Shown piece after piece: positions 1 through 8,836 of a DNA stretch of 64,000 bases. The translations under genes and the position numbers were made by a program. The stretch covers positions 124,001-188,000 of the forward strand of contig NZ_BMQK01000002.1 of NCBI RefSeq assembly GCF_014648075.1. Reading direction: 5' to 3'. The stretch comes from Streptomyces ruber (lineage in GTDB: Bacteria; Actinomycetota; Actinomycetes; Streptomycetales; Streptomycetaceae). Numbering within the stretch: the first letter of the stretch is position 1; every line of letters starts with the position of its first letter. A model generated the notes under the pieces. It was not told the origin of the DNA and did no database searches. It worked only from the letters and a program-made list of their open reading frames with translations.

Positions 1-141
1 GTGGCCGTGCGCGCCGACGCCCTCTTCGTCGAGGTGAAGGTCGACCACTTCGTCGAGCACGGCCGCCCGGCGGAGATCCAGGCGGTCATGGACGACCCGG
101 ACCAGCTGCGCCGCGTCCGCGCCCTTGAGGTGAACCCGTGA
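1..141 (+). CDS. 3' end of a probable PaaI-like (hotdog) thioesterase, truncated by the window edge
   Basis: Frame 1 is open from the first base to the TGA at 139-141 and gives 46 C-terminal residues (starting VAVRADALFVEVKVDHF and ending ALEVNP). An alternating beta-strand pattern at the end of a short protein fits the last strands of a hotdog thioesterase, and streptomycetes commonly carry a PaaI-family thioesterase just upstream of dut; both points are inference from memory. The stop overlaps the GTG start of dut (GTGA), so the two are translationally coupled. The catalytic part lies outside the window, so the family call is tentative. Confidence 0.5.
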   Translation: MAVRADALFVEVKVDHFVEHGRPAEIQAVMDDPDQLRRVRALEVNP

Positions 142-653
142 GCCGTACCCCGCTGGAGGTACTCGTCCGGCGCGTCGACCCCGACGTACCCCTCCCCGCG
201 TACGCCCACCCCGGTGACGCCGGTGCCGATCTGCGCACCACCGAGGCCCGTGTGCTGGCGCCCGGGGAGCGGGCGGTGCTGCCCACGGGGGTGGCGATCG
301 CCCTGCCCGAGGGGTACGCGGCCTTCGTGCACCCGCGCTCCGGTCTCGCCGCCCGCTGCGGTGTCGCCCTCGTGAATGCCCCGGGGACGGTTGATGCCGG
401 GTACCGTGGGGAGATCAAGGTGATCGTGGTGAATCTCGACCCGCACGAGCCGGTGCGGTTCGAGCGTTTCGACCGGATCGCCCAACTGGTCGTCCAGCAG
501 GTCGAGAAGGTGCGCTTCCAGGAGGCGGCGGAGCTTCCCGGCTCGGCCCGGGCCGAGGGTGGCTTCGGGTCCACCGGCGGTCATGCCGCCGTGGGCGGCA
601 CAACGGGTGGGAATCGATACGCTTCGGTCGTATCCGACCGGGAAGGACAGTGA
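138..653 (+). CDS. dut: deoxyuridine 5'-triphosphate nucleotidohydrolase (dUTPase)
   Basis: Hydrolyses dUTP to dUMP and pyrophosphate in the cytosol, keeping uracil out of DNA and supplying dUMP for thymidylate synthesis. All five trimeric dUTPase motifs are present in order: AGADLRT (motif I, Mg-binding Asp), PRSGLAAR (II), GTVDAGYRGEI (III, with the catalytic-water Asp and the uracil-contacting Tyr), RFDRIAQLV (IV) and the Gly-rich C-terminal arm GFGSTGGH (V). At 171 residues it has the normal length. The GTG start overlaps the upstream stop by four bases. The DUF3710 gene follows after one base, with its ribosome site (GGAAGGA, 641-647) inside the dut 3' end, so the two probably share a transcript. 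Confidence 0.95.
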   Translation: MSRTPLEVLVRRVDPDVPLPAYAHPGDAGADLRTTEARVLAPGERAVLPTGVAIALPEGYAAFVHPRSGLAARCGVALVNAPGTVDAGYRGEIKVIVVNLDPHEPVRFERFDRIAQLVVQQVEKVRFQEAAELPGSARAEGGFGSTGGHAAVGGTTGGNRYASVVSDREGQ

Positions 654-654
654 C

Positions 655-1422
655 GTGTTCGGACGTCGCAAGAAGAAGGGCTCCGCCGAGGACGCGGCGG
701 GCGCGGCGGGCGAGGCCGAGCAGGTCGTCGACGGCGTCGACGCTGAGGCGGACGAGGTCGGGCGGGAGCGCGTACGCCTGGAGCCCGAGCCCCGCCCCGA
801 CGGGCCCTGGGACAGCTCCGAGGTGCGCGAGCCCGGCGAGGGCCGCGTGGACCTCGGCGGCCTCTTCGTGCCCGGGGTCGACGGCATGGAGCTGCGGGTG
901 GAGGTCGCCGGTGACGCCATCGTCGCGGCGACCGTCGTGCTGAGAGAGAGCGCCATCCAGCTGCAGGCCTTCGCCGCGCCCAAGCGCGAGGGCATCTGGG
1001 GCGAGGTGCGCGAGGAGATCGCCTCCGGCATCACCCAGCAGGGCGGTGTCATCGAGGAGGTCGAGGGCCCGCTGGGCTGGGAGCTGCGGGCCCAGGTGCC
1101 GGTGCAGCTCCCGGACGGCACGGGCGGCTTCCAGGTCGTCCGGTTCGTCGGCGTGGACGGGCCGCGCTGGTTCCTGCGCGGTGTGATCTCCGGCCGCGGC
1201 GCCGTGGAGCCGCAGACCGCGGGGCTGCTGGAGCAGATCTTCCGCGACACGGTCGTCGTGCGCGGCGAGGGCCCGATGGCCCCCCGCGACCCGATCGTCC
1301 TCAAGCTGCCGAACGACGCCCAGATGGTGCCCGAGGGCGTCCAGCAGGAGGAGCAGGGCTCGCGCTTCGCGGGCGGCATGAGCAGGCTGCAGCGCGGACC
1401 GGAGATCACGGAGGTCCGGTAG
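655..1422 (+). CDS. DUF3710 domain protein
   Basis: A 255-residue soluble protein of unknown function, starting FGRRKKKGSAEDAA after GTG. The frame is open further upstream, but GTG 655 has the ribosome site GGAAGGA (641-647) and follows the dut stop by one base. The N-terminus is Lys/Arg-rich, followed by an acidic stretch to about residue 55, then a compact alpha/beta domain (GRVDLGGLFVPGVDGMELRVEV onward). The family is restricted to actinobacteria and regularly found beside dut; no catalytic motif is apparent. The stop codon lies at the left end of the palindromic repeat at 1421-1615. Confidence 0.85.
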   Translation: MFGRRKKKGSAEDAAGAAGEAEQVVDGVDAEADEVGRERVRLEPEPRPDGPWDSSEVREPGEGRVDLGGLFVPGVDGMELRVEVAGDAIVAATVVLRESAIQLQAFAAPKREGIWGEVREEIASGITQQGGVIEEVEGPLGWELRAQVPVQLPDGTGGFQVVRFVGVDGPRWFLRGVISGRGAVEPQTAGLLEQIFRDTVVVRGEGPMAPRDPIVLKLPNDAQMVPEGVQQEEQGSRFAGGMSRLQRGPEITEVR

Positions 1423-1615
1423 GGCCTGTCGTTCAATCCCCGTCTGCCTCGCGACGCCGGGCACGCACTCTCGCCGCACCGGGCGAAGCCCGAGCACGCC
1501 AGTACGAGGACGTTTGCCTGGCACTCCCAGCCTCCGGCCGGGGGACCCCCGGAGCACGCACCAGACGCCGCGAGGCCGCCCTGCGGGCGACGACGGGAAT
1601 CCGACGACAGGCCCT
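1421..1615. repeat. MITE-like palindromic repeat, 195 bp
   Basis: The two ends are inverted copies: AGGGCCTGTCGT at 1421-1432 and its reverse complement ACGACAGGCCCT at 1604-1615. Imperfect symmetry continues inward (CCCGTC, then CCTCGCG on both arms). There is no coding capacity and one end touches the stop codon of the DUF3710 gene. Short palindromic elements with AGGGCCTGTCGT-type ends are scattered through many Streptomyces genomes, which is why I call it MITE-like. The centre contains a GC-rich hairpin (CCGGCCGGGGG region, about 1535-1555) that could act as a terminator. Confidence 0.6.
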
Positions 1616-1757
1616 GGCCCGCGCACGGCGGGCGAGGCGGAGCCGCACACCGCACGGGCCGTACCCCGGAAGGGGCGCGGCCCGTCGCCGTGCCCGGCTG
1701 TTGATCGGCGGGACGCCCGGTGGCCATACTGGCGGCCGGCCGACGGGGGAGGGGCTC

Positions 1758-2468
<711 letters not shown>

Positions 2469-2604
2469 GACGGGGCCTGCCACCCCGTCGCGTCAGGGTT
2501 GCGTCAAGGACGGCTCCCGGCCCGTCCCCACCTCGCCTTCGCCGTGGCAGTGGGCCTTAGGGTCGACGCTGCGTACACAGGTGTGACGGGAAGACAATGG
2601 GGCC

Positions 2605-5229
2605 ATGGCACGCGGCACGCTTCGGATCTACCTCGGCGCGGCACCGGGCGTCGGCAAGACGTACGCCATGCTCTCCGAGGCGCACCGCCGGGTGGAGCGC
2701 GGCACCGACTGCGTCGTCGCCTTCGTGGAGGACCACGGCCGGCCGCGCACCCAGGTGCTGCTGCACGGCCTGGAACAGGTCCCCCGCAGGGAGATCGAGT
2801 ACCGGGACGCCGTCTTCACCGAGATGGACGTCGACGCCGTGCTGCGCCGCGCCCCCGCCGTCGCCCTGGTGGACGAACTCGCCCACACCAACGTGCCCGG
2901 CTCCCGCAACGAGAAGCGCTGGCAGGACGTCGAGGAACTGCTCGCCGCGGGCATCGACGTCATCTCCACGGTCAACATCCAGCACCTGGAGTCCCTCGGT
3001 GACGTCGTCGAGTCGATAACCGGCGTACGGCAGCGGGAGACCGTCCCGGACGAGACGGTGCGCCGGGCCGACCAGGTCGAACTCGTCGACATGTCGCCCC
3101 AGGCGCTGCGCCGCCGCATGGCGCACGGCAACGTCTACCAGCCCGACAAGATCGACGCGGCCCTCTCCAACTACTTCCGCCCCGGCAACCTCACCGCCCT
3201 GCGCGAGCTGGCGCTGCTGTGGGTGGCCGACCGGGCCGACGAGTACCTCACCGAGTACCGCAGCCGGCACCGGGTGTCGAAGATCTGGGGCTCCCGGGAA
3301 CGCATCGTGGTCGGCCTGACCGGCGGCCCGGAGGGACGGACCCTGATCCGGCGGGCCGCCCGCCTCGCGGAGAAGGGCGCGGGCGGCGAGGTCATAGCCG
3401 TCTACATCGCCCGCAGCGACGGACTGACCTCGGCCTCCCCGAAGGAACTGGCCGTCCAGCGCACCCTGGTCGAGAACCTCGGCGGCACCTTCCACCACGT
3501 GATCGGCGACGACATCCCGGCCGCGCTGCTCGACTTCGCCCGCGGGGCCAACGCCACCCAGATCGTCCTGGGCTCCTCGCGCCGCAAGACCTGGCAGTAC
3601 GTGTTCGGGCCGGGCGTCGGCGCCACGGTCGCCCGGTACTCGGGACCCGACCTCGACGTCCACATCGTCACCCACGACGAGGTCGCCCGGGGGCGCGGAC
3701 TGCCCGTCGCCCGGGGCGCACGGCTCGGCCGGGCCCGCATCCTGTGGGGCTGGTTCGTGGGCGTGGCCGGTCCGCTGCTGCTCGCGCTGCTGCTGAGCAC
3801 CGTCGACCTCGGCCTCGCCAACGACATGCTGCTCTTCCTGGCGCTGACCGTGGCGGCGGCCCTGCTCGGCGGGCTGCTGCCGGCCATGGCCTCGGCGGCG
3901 TTCGGCTCGTTCCTGCTGAACTACTACTACACGCCGCCCCTGCACCAGCTCACCATCGCCGACCCCAAGAACATCGTCGCCATCGCGATCTTCGTCGGGG
4001 TCGGCATCTCGGTGGCCTCCGTGGTGGACCTGGCCGCCCGGCGCACCCACCAGGCGGCCCGGCTGCGCGCCGAGGCGGAGATCCTCTCCTTCCTGGCGGG
4101 CAGCGTGCTGCGCGGCGAGAACAGCCTGGAGGCGCTCCTGGAACGGGTCCGGGAGACCTTCGGCATGGACTCGGTGGCGCTGCTGGAACGCACGGGCGAC
4201 CGCGACCCGTGGACCTGCGCGGGCCGCTCGGGCACCCGGAAGCCGGTGACGCGGCCCGAGGACGCGGACGTGGACGTCCCCGTCGGCGACCACATGGCGC
4301 TCGCCCTGTGCGGGCGCGTGCTGCCCGCCTCCGACCGCCGGGTCCTCGGCGCGTTCGCCGCCCAGGCCGCCGTCGTCCTGGACCGCCAGCGCCTCCAGCA
4401 CGAGGCCGAGCGGGCCCGCGCCCTCGACGAGGGCAACCGCATCCGCACCGCGCTGCTCGCCGCCGTCAGCCACGACCTGCGCACCCCGCTGGCCGCGATC
4501 AAGGCCGCGGTGTCCTCGCTGCGCTCCGACGACGTGGCCTGGTCCGAGGAGGACCAGGCCGAGCTGCTGGCCGCCATCGAGGAGGGCGCCGACCGGCTCG
4601 ACCACCTCGTGGGCAACCTCCTGGACATGTCCCGCCTGCAGACCGGCACCGTCACCCCGCTGATCCGCGGCACGGACCTCGACGAGGTGGTGCCCATGGC
4701 GCTCGGCGGCATCCCCGAGGACAGCGTGGAGCTCGACGTCCCCGAGACGCTGCCCATGGTCGCCGTGGACGCCGGGCTGCTGGAACGGGCGGTCGCCAAC
4801 GTCGTCGAGAACGCCGTCAAGTACAGCCCCGCCGGCCGGCGCGTCCTGGTCGCCGCCAGCGCGCACGCCGGGCGCGTGGAGTTGCGCGTGGTCGACCGCG
4901 GCCCCGGCGTCCCCGACGAGGCCAAGGACCGCATCTTCGCGCCCTTCCAGCGCCACGGCGACGCCCCGCGCGGCGCGGGCGTCGGTCTCGGGCTCGCGGT
5001 GGCGCGCGGCTTCGCCGAGGCGATGGACGGCACGCTCAACGCAGAGGACACCCCCGGCGGCGGACTCACCATGGTGCTCACCCTCCGCGCGGTGGACGGC
5101 CCCGACGCCCCCGCCCGCGACGCACACGAAGAACACCACGCACACGAAGAACACCACGCGCACGAAAAACGCGACGCACACGAAGAGCGCGACGCACACG
5201 AAGAACCGGAAAGGCAGGCAGCCTCATGA
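2605..5229 (+). CDS. kdpD: KdpD-type sensor histidine kinase with His/Glu-rich repeat tail
   Basis: Membrane histidine kinase that senses potassium limitation or turgor and phosphorylates KdpE. Domains in order: cytosolic KdpD domain with a P-loop (GAAPGVGKT, residues 10-18) and Walker-B-like ALVDELAHTN; Usp-like domain (about 230-360); four membrane helices (DUF4118, about 380-490); a GAF-like stretch; HisKA with H-box SHDLRTPL (His623); and HATPase_c with NVVENAVKYS and a GVGLGLA lid. The C-terminus ends in five 6-residue repeats of the type DAHEEH, absent from typical KdpD. The stop overlaps the kdpE start (ATGA). No kdpFABC genes are adjacent, so the targets lie elsewhere. Confidence 0.93.
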   Translation: MARGTLRIYLGAAPGVGKTYAMLSEAHRRVERGTDCVVAFVEDHGRPRTQVLLHGLEQVPRREIEYRDAVFTEMDVDAVLRRAPAVALVDELAHTNVPGSRNEKRWQDVEELLAAGIDVISTVNIQHLESLGDVVESITGVRQRETVPDETVRRADQVELVDMSPQALRRRMAHGNVYQPDKIDAALSNYFRPGNLTALRELALLWVADRADEYLTEYRSRHRVSKIWGSRERIVVGLTGGPEGRTLIRRAARLAEKGAGGEVIAVYIARSDGLTSASPKELAVQRTLVENLGGTFHHVIGDDIPAALLDFARGANATQIVLGSSRRKTWQYVFGPGVGATVARYSGPDLDVHIVTHDEVARGRGLPVARGARLGRARILWGWFVGVAGPLLLALLLSTVDLGLANDMLLFLALTVAAALLGGLLPAMASAAFGSFLLNYYYTPPLHQLTIADPKNIVAIAIFVGVGISVASVVDLAARRTHQAARLRAEAEILSFLAGSVLRGENSLEALLERVRETFGMDSVALLERTGDRDPWTCAGRSGTRKPVTRPEDADVDVPVGDHMALALCGRVLPASDRRVLGAFAAQAAVVLDRQRLQHEAERARALDEGNRIRTALLAAVSHDLRTPLAAIKAAVSSLRSDDVAWSEEDQAELLAAIEEGADRLDHLVGNLLDMSRLQTGTVTPLIRGTDLDEVVPMALGGIPEDSVELDVPETLPMVAVDAGLLERAVANVVENAVKYSPAGRRVLVAASAHAGRVELRVVDRGPGVPDEAKDRIFAPFQRHGDAPRGAGVGLGLAVARGFAEAMDGTLNAEDTPGGGLTMVLTLRAVDGPDAPARDAHEEHHAHEEHHAHEKRDAHEERDAHEEPERQAAS
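5119..5208 (+). repeat. five tandem 18-bp repeats in the 3' end of kdpD
   Basis: Units at 5119-5136, 5137-5154, 5155-5172, 5173-5190 and 5191-5208 vary around gacgcacacgaagaacac. The period is a multiple of three, so copy number could change without breaking the frame. Each unit encodes a hexapeptide of the form (D/H)AHEE(H/R). Confidence 0.95.
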
Positions 5230-5906
5230 CCAGGGTGCTCGTGGTCGACGACGAGCCGCAGATCGTGCGTGCCCTCGTGATCAACCTGAAGGCACGCGCG
5301 TACGAGGTCGACTCGGCACCCGACGGTGCCACCGCGCTCCGGCTCGCCGCCGACCGCCACCCCGACGTCGTCGTCCTGGACCTCGGGCTGCCCGACATGG
5401 ACGGCGTCGACGTGATCAGAGGCCTGCGCGGCTGGAGCCGGGTGCCGATCCTGGTGCTGTCCGCCCGGCACTCCTCCGACGAGAAGGTGCAGGCGCTCGA
5501 CGCGGGCGCCGACGACTACGTCACCAAGCCCTTCGGCATGGACGAGCTGCTCGCCCGGCTCCGCGCCGCGGTCCGCCGGGCCGAACCCACCGGCGGTGGC
5601 GAGGACGACCTCGTGGAGACCGACGGGTTCACCGTCGACCTCGCCGCGAAGAAGGTCAACCGGGGCGGCAAGGACGTACGGCTGACGCCCACGGAGTGGC
5701 ATCTGCTGGAGGTGCTGGTGCACAACGCCGGCCGTCTGGTCAGCCAGAAGCAGCTGCTCCAGGAGGTGTGGGGGCCGTCGTACGGGACGGAGACCAACTA
5801 CCTGCGGGTCTACATGGCCCAGCTGCGCCGGAAGCTGGAGGCCGACCCGTCGCACCCGCGGCACTTCATCACCGAGCCGGGGATGGGTTACCGCTTCGAG
5901 AAATAG
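5226..5906 (+). CDS. kdpE: KdpE-family response regulator
   Basis: OmpR/PhoB-class DNA-binding regulator paired with KdpD. The 226-residue protein has a receiver domain with phospho-acceptor Asp52 (LDLGLPDMDG), acidic pocket VVDDEP, signalling residues LSARHSS and KPF, and a C-terminal winged helix (TPTEWHLLEVLVHNAGRLVS; YLRVYMAQLRRKLE). Its ATG overlaps the kdpD TGA, so the pair is translationally coupled. Known KdpE proteins activate kdpFABC; with that operon absent here, the actual regulon cannot be read from this window. Confidence 0.93.
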   Translation: MTRVLVVDDEPQIVRALVINLKARAYEVDSAPDGATALRLAADRHPDVVVLDLGLPDMDGVDVIRGLRGWSRVPILVLSARHSSDEKVQALDAGADDYVTKPFGMDELLARLRAAVRRAEPTGGGEDDLVETDGFTVDLAAKKVNRGGKDVRLTPTEWHLLEVLVHNAGRLVSQKQLLQEVWGPSYGTETNYLRVYMAQLRRKLEADPSHPRHFITEPGMGYRFEK

Positions 5907-5985
5907 CGCGCGGGGCCCAGGAGGTCCCCGTGCGTGAGGGAGCGCATGTGGGCGCGCTCGTCCGACCGGTGTGGACGGCCCCCGG

Positions 5986-5991
5986 TACGCT
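5986..5991 (+). promoter_or_regulatory. candidate -10 box for a leaderless transcript of the OB-fold gene
   Basis: TACGCT ends six bases before the ATG at 5998, the spacing expected if transcription starts at the A of the start codon. No Shine-Dalgarno sequence is present. No convincing -35 box could be fixed. Confidence 0.5.
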
Positions 5992-5997
5992 TTCGGT

Positions 5998-6396
5998 ATG
6001 AGCCCTGTTCCTCGTCCCGAAAAGCCGGCGGGCCGGTTCCGTCGTATGCTCGGCCGGCTCTCCTCCTCCCAGGAGGACCTGGAGTCGGAGGAGCTGCGGG
6101 AGGACACGGAGACGGCCGGCTGCACCCGCATCGGTGACTGCCGGGACCGTGAGATCGTCACCGTCACGGGCACCCTGCGCACGGTCACGCTGCGTCCGCG
6201 GGCCGGGGTTCCCGCCCTGGAGGCCGAGCTGTTCGACGGTACGGCCGCCCTCGACGTGGTGTGGCTCGGCAGACGTTCCATCGTCGGGATAGAACCGGGG
6301 CGCAAACTGATCGCATCCGGCCGGATCTCGATGAGCCGGGGCCGTAGGGTGCTGTTCAATCCGAAATACGAACTCAGACCGCTCGGACGGGAGTAG
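5998..6396 (+). CDS. OB-fold nucleic-acid-binding domain protein
   Basis: A 132-residue soluble protein. After a basic N-terminus and an acidic stretch (SSSQEDLESEELREDTE), residues of about 45-125 form an OB fold: REIVTVTGTLRTVTLRP, ALEAELFDGTAALDVVWLG, GRKLIASGRISMSRGRRVLFNP. The family is conserved in actinobacteria and annotated as OB-fold nucleic-acid binding, with no established role. ATG 5998 is preferred over an in-frame upstream ATG at 5971 because a -10-like TACGCT lies six bases before it, suggesting a leaderless mRNA. DUF3159 starts three bases after its stop, so the two form an operon. Confidence 0.85.
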   Translation: MSPVPRPEKPAGRFRRMLGRLSSSQEDLESEELREDTETAGCTRIGDCRDREIVTVTGTLRTVTLRPRAGVPALEAELFDGTAALDVVWLGRRSIVGIEPGRKLIASGRISMSRGRRVLFNPKYELRPLGRE

Positions 6397-6399
6397 CCG

Positions 6400-7164
6400 G
6401 TGACGTCCCTCGACAAGCCGACCGAAGCCGCAGCCGATACGCAGGAGGACAGGCGCGACGACAAGGCGGTGACGGAGGCCGCTCTGTTCGAGGCGTTCGG
6501 CGGTGTCCGCGGCATGGTCGAGACCGTGCTGCCGGGCCTGCTCTTCGTCACGATCTACACGATCAACAAGGACCTGCACAGCTCGGCCATCGCGGCCCTC
6601 GCCGTGTCGCTGGTCCTGGTCGCGGTGCGGCTGGCCATGAAGGACACCTTCAAGCACGCCTTCAGCGGCGTCTTCGGGGTCGCCTTCGGCGTGGTCTTCG
6701 CGATGATGACCGACAACGCCAAGGACTTCTACCTGCCGGGCATGCTCTACACGCTCGGCCTCGGCCTCGCGTACATCATCACCACGCTCGCCGGAGTGCC
6801 GCTGCTCGGCCTGGTCCTCGGCCCGGTCTTCAAGGAGAACCTCTCCTGGCGCACCCGCAACCCGGGCCGCAAGAAGGCGTACGCGAAGGCCAGCTACGCC
6901 TGGGGCCTGATCCTGCTCGGCAAGTGCGCGATCCTCTTCCCGCTGTACTGGTGGGCCGACACCACCCAGCTCGGCTGGGTCCTGGTGGCGCTGAAGATCC
7001 CGCCGTTCCTGCTGGCGGTCTGGTTCACCTGGCTGTTCCTGGCCAAGGCGCCCGCGCCGATCGACGTCTTCGCCGAGATGGAGGCGGAGGAGCGCGCGGA
7101 GAAGGAGCGCGAGAGGCAGCGCGAGGCGGAGCGCCGGGCCGCGGAGGCCGCGGAGCGGCCGTAG
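6400..7164 (+). CDS. DUF3159 family integral membrane protein
   Basis: A 254-residue membrane protein with about five or six hydrophobic helices between residues 40 and 225 (for example VLPGLLFVTIYTI, AALAVSLVLVAVRLAM, FLLAVWFTWLFLA) and a charged cytosolic tail rich in Glu and Arg (EMEAEERAEKERERQ). DUF3159 is an actinobacterial family of unknown function, regularly encoded beside the OB-fold protein and TrkA genes; this neighbourhood hints at a role in ion homeostasis, which is inference. The GTG start lies three bases after the OB-fold stop. Confidence 0.85.
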   Translation: MTSLDKPTEAAADTQEDRRDDKAVTEAALFEAFGGVRGMVETVLPGLLFVTIYTINKDLHSSAIAALAVSLVLVAVRLAMKDTFKHAFSGVFGVAFGVVFAMMTDNAKDFYLPGMLYTLGLGLAYIITTLAGVPLLGLVLGPVFKENLSWRTRNPGRKKAYAKASYAWGLILLGKCAILFPLYWWADTTQLGWVLVALKIPPFLLAVWFTWLFLAKAPAPIDVFAEMEAEERAEKERERQREAERRAAEAAERP

Positions 7165-7181
7165 GCGTCCGGACGGCACGA

Positions 7182-7232
7182 GTACGTGAGTGGGGGCGCC
7201 CTGAACCGTTCAGGGCGCCCCCACTCACGTAC
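7182..7232. terminator. bidirectional terminator between convergent genes
   Basis: An almost perfect 51-base palindrome: arm GTACGTGAGTGGGGGCGCCC at 7182-7201 continues to CTGAAC, then a minimal loop, then the full reverse complement to 7232. It sits between the DUF3159 stop (plus strand) and the TrkA stop at 7245 (minus strand), so it can serve both transcripts. The stem of about 24 bp is very stable; there is no U-tract, as is usual in streptomycetes. Confidence 0.9.
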
Positions 7233-7244
7233 ACCGTGCCCGGG

Positions 7245-7922
7245 TCAGCGCGAGGCGTCCTCGCGCCGTACCGACAGCAGGTCCTCCAGCTGCTCCTCGC
7301 GGGCCTGCGCGGCCACGAAGAGGAGTTCGTCGCCCGTCTCCAGGGAGTCCTCCTGGGTCGGGGTGAGCACCCGGGTGCCGCGGATGATCGTGACCAGGGA
7401 GGTGTCCTCGGGCCACTCCACGTCACCGACCCGGGTGCCGGCCAGGGCGGACTCCGGGGGCAGGGTCAGCTCGACGAGGTTGGCGTCGCCGTGGCTGAAG
7501 CGGAGCAGCCGTACCAGGTCGCCGACGCTCACCGCCTCCTCGACCAGGGCCGACATCAGACGCGGGGTGGAGACGGCCACGTCCACGCCCCAGGCCTCGG
7601 TGAAGAGCCACTCGTTCTTGGGGTTGTTGACGCGGGCGACGACGCGCGGAACCCCGTACTCCGTCTTCGCCAGCAGCGACACGACCAGGTTGACCTTGTC
7701 GTCGCCGGTGGCGGCGATGACGACGTTGCAGCGCTGGAGCGCCGCCTCGTCGAGGGAGGTGATCTCGCAGGCGTCGGCGAGCAGCCACTCCGCCTGGGGC
7801 ACGCGTTCGACCGAGATGGCCGTCGGCGCCTTGTCGACGAGCAGGACCTCGTGGCCGTTCTCCAGCAGTTCGCCCGCGATCGAGCGGCCGACCGCCCCGG
7901 CTCCGGCAATGGCGACCCTCAT
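7245..7922 (-). CDS. TrkA-family potassium uptake regulatory protein (second of pair)
   Basis: Cytosolic gating subunit of a K+ transport system. The 225-residue protein has an N-terminal Rossmann RCK domain (GAGAVGRSIAGELLENGHEV, then acidic VD binding the NAD ribose) and a C-terminal TrkA_C domain (about 135-215, LVELTLPPESALAGTRVGDV). It follows the other TrkA gene on the minus strand with a one-base overlap (TGATG), so they are co-transcribed and likely form a hetero-oligomer. The nearest transporter is the KimA/APC-type permease at 9088; pairing the two is inference from position. Confidence 0.9.
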   Translation of the reverse strand: MRVAIAGAGAVGRSIAGELLENGHEVLLVDKAPTAISVERVPQAEWLLADACEITSLDEAALQRCNVVIAATGDDKVNLVVSLLAKTEYGVPRVVARVNNPKNEWLFTEAWGVDVAVSTPRLMSALVEEAVSVGDLVRLLRFSHGDANLVELTLPPESALAGTRVGDVEWPEDTSLVTIIRGTRVLTPTQEDSLETGDELLFVAAQAREEQLEDLLSVRREDASR

Positions 7923-8593
7923 CAGCGACCGCCCTCCTCGGAAGGACCCTCGGCGAAGGCCGCCTCGACCTTCTCGATGTCGTCCGTGCGCATCATCACG
8001 TGCACCAGGTCACCCTCCTGCAGCACCGTCTGGGAGGTGGGCAGGATCGCCTCGCCCAGCCGGGTCAGGAACGCGACCCGGACACCGGTCTCCTCCTGGA
8101 GCCTGCTGATCCGCTGGCCCACCCAGGCCGCCGACGCGTGCACCTCGGCGAGCTGCACCCCGCCCGTGGGGTCCCGCCACAGCGGCTCGGCCCCCGAGGG
8201 CAGCAGCCGGCGCAGCATCTGGTCGGCGGTCCAGCGGACCGTGGCGACCGTCGGGATGCCCAGGCGCTGGTACACCTCGGCGCGGCGGGGGTCGTAGATG
8301 CGCGCCGCCACGTTCTCGATGCCGAACATCTCGCGGGCCACACGGGCGGCGATGATGTTGGAATTGTCACCGCTGGAGACCGCGGCGAACGCGCCCGCGT
8401 CCTCGATGCCCGCCTCGCGCAGGGTGTCCTGGTCGAAGCCGATGCCGGTGACGCGACGGCCGCCGAAACCGGAGCCCAGTCGTCGGAAGGCGGTGGGGTC
8501 CCGGTCGATCACCGCGACCGTGTGCCCCTGATGCTCCAGGGTCTGGGCAAGAGCGGAGCCCACTCTTCCGCAGCCCATGATGACGATGTGCAC
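7922..8593 (-). CDS. TrkA-family potassium uptake regulatory protein (first of pair)
   Basis: A 223-residue RCK protein: Rossmann motif MGCGRVGSALAQTLEHQGHTVAVID at the N-terminus (nucleotide binding), a variable linker, and a TrkA_C domain ending in EGDLVHVMMRTDDIEKVEAAF. It is the upstream gene of the TrkA pair. It probably regulates K+ flux through a separate membrane subunit in response to NAD(H), ATP/ADP or c-di-AMP, which are known ligands of RCK domains; the actual ligand cannot be read from sequence. It is divergent from the permease gene at 9088, with a small membrane peptide gene in between. Confidence 0.9.
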   Translation of the reverse strand: MHIVIMGCGRVGSALAQTLEHQGHTVAVIDRDPTAFRRLGSGFGGRRVTGIGFDQDTLREAGIEDAGAFAAVSSGDNSNIIAARVAREMFGIENVAARIYDPRRAEVYQRLGIPTVATVRWTADQMLRRLLPSGAEPLWRDPTGGVQLAEVHASAAWVGQRISRLQEETGVRVAFLTRLGEAILPTSQTVLQEGDLVHVMMRTDDIEKVEAAFAEGPSEEGGR

Positions 8594-8737
8594 GACCGTC
8601 CTTCCGGTGTCGATGATTCCTGCGCAGCCGACACGTCAGACGCGGCAACGCCGGACAACAGGGTCTCAGACCGACGCCCAAGCTACACACGCGCGGTCGG
8701 CCCGTGGCACCCCTGTGCGGGCCCCGCCGGCCGCCGC

Positions 8738-8836
8738 TCAGCGGCGGCTGATGCTGCGGACGCTGAGCAGGGTGAGGACACCGAGCCCGACGAGTGCGGC
8801 GGCCGCACCGAGCAACTCCGCGGTGGCGTGCGTCAT
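8738..8836 (-). CDS. small (32-residue) single-pass membrane protein
   Basis: On the minus strand ATG 8836 opens a frame of 32 codons: MTHATAELLGAA, a hydrophobic run (AALVGLGVLTLLSV) and RSISRR at the end. A good ribosome site (GGAG) lies about eight bases upstream. A single helix with a positive C-terminus suggests an inner-membrane microprotein with its C-terminus in the cytosol. It lies between the KimA-type permease and the TrkA pair and points the same way as the latter. Size and position recall KdpF-type accessory peptides of K+ transporters, but there is no clear sequence match, so the function is unknown. Confidence 0.6.
   Translation of the reverse strand: MTHATAELLGAAAALVGLGVLTLLSVRSISRR

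Noticed and set aside
2557..6551. Long minus-strand frames and an 895-codon plus-strand frame over kdpD/kdpE
   Set aside because: All overlap the clearly identified KdpD and KdpE sequences and contain only low-complexity Arg/Pro/Gly text; the plus-strand one joins an off-frame kdpD shadow to the real kdpE.
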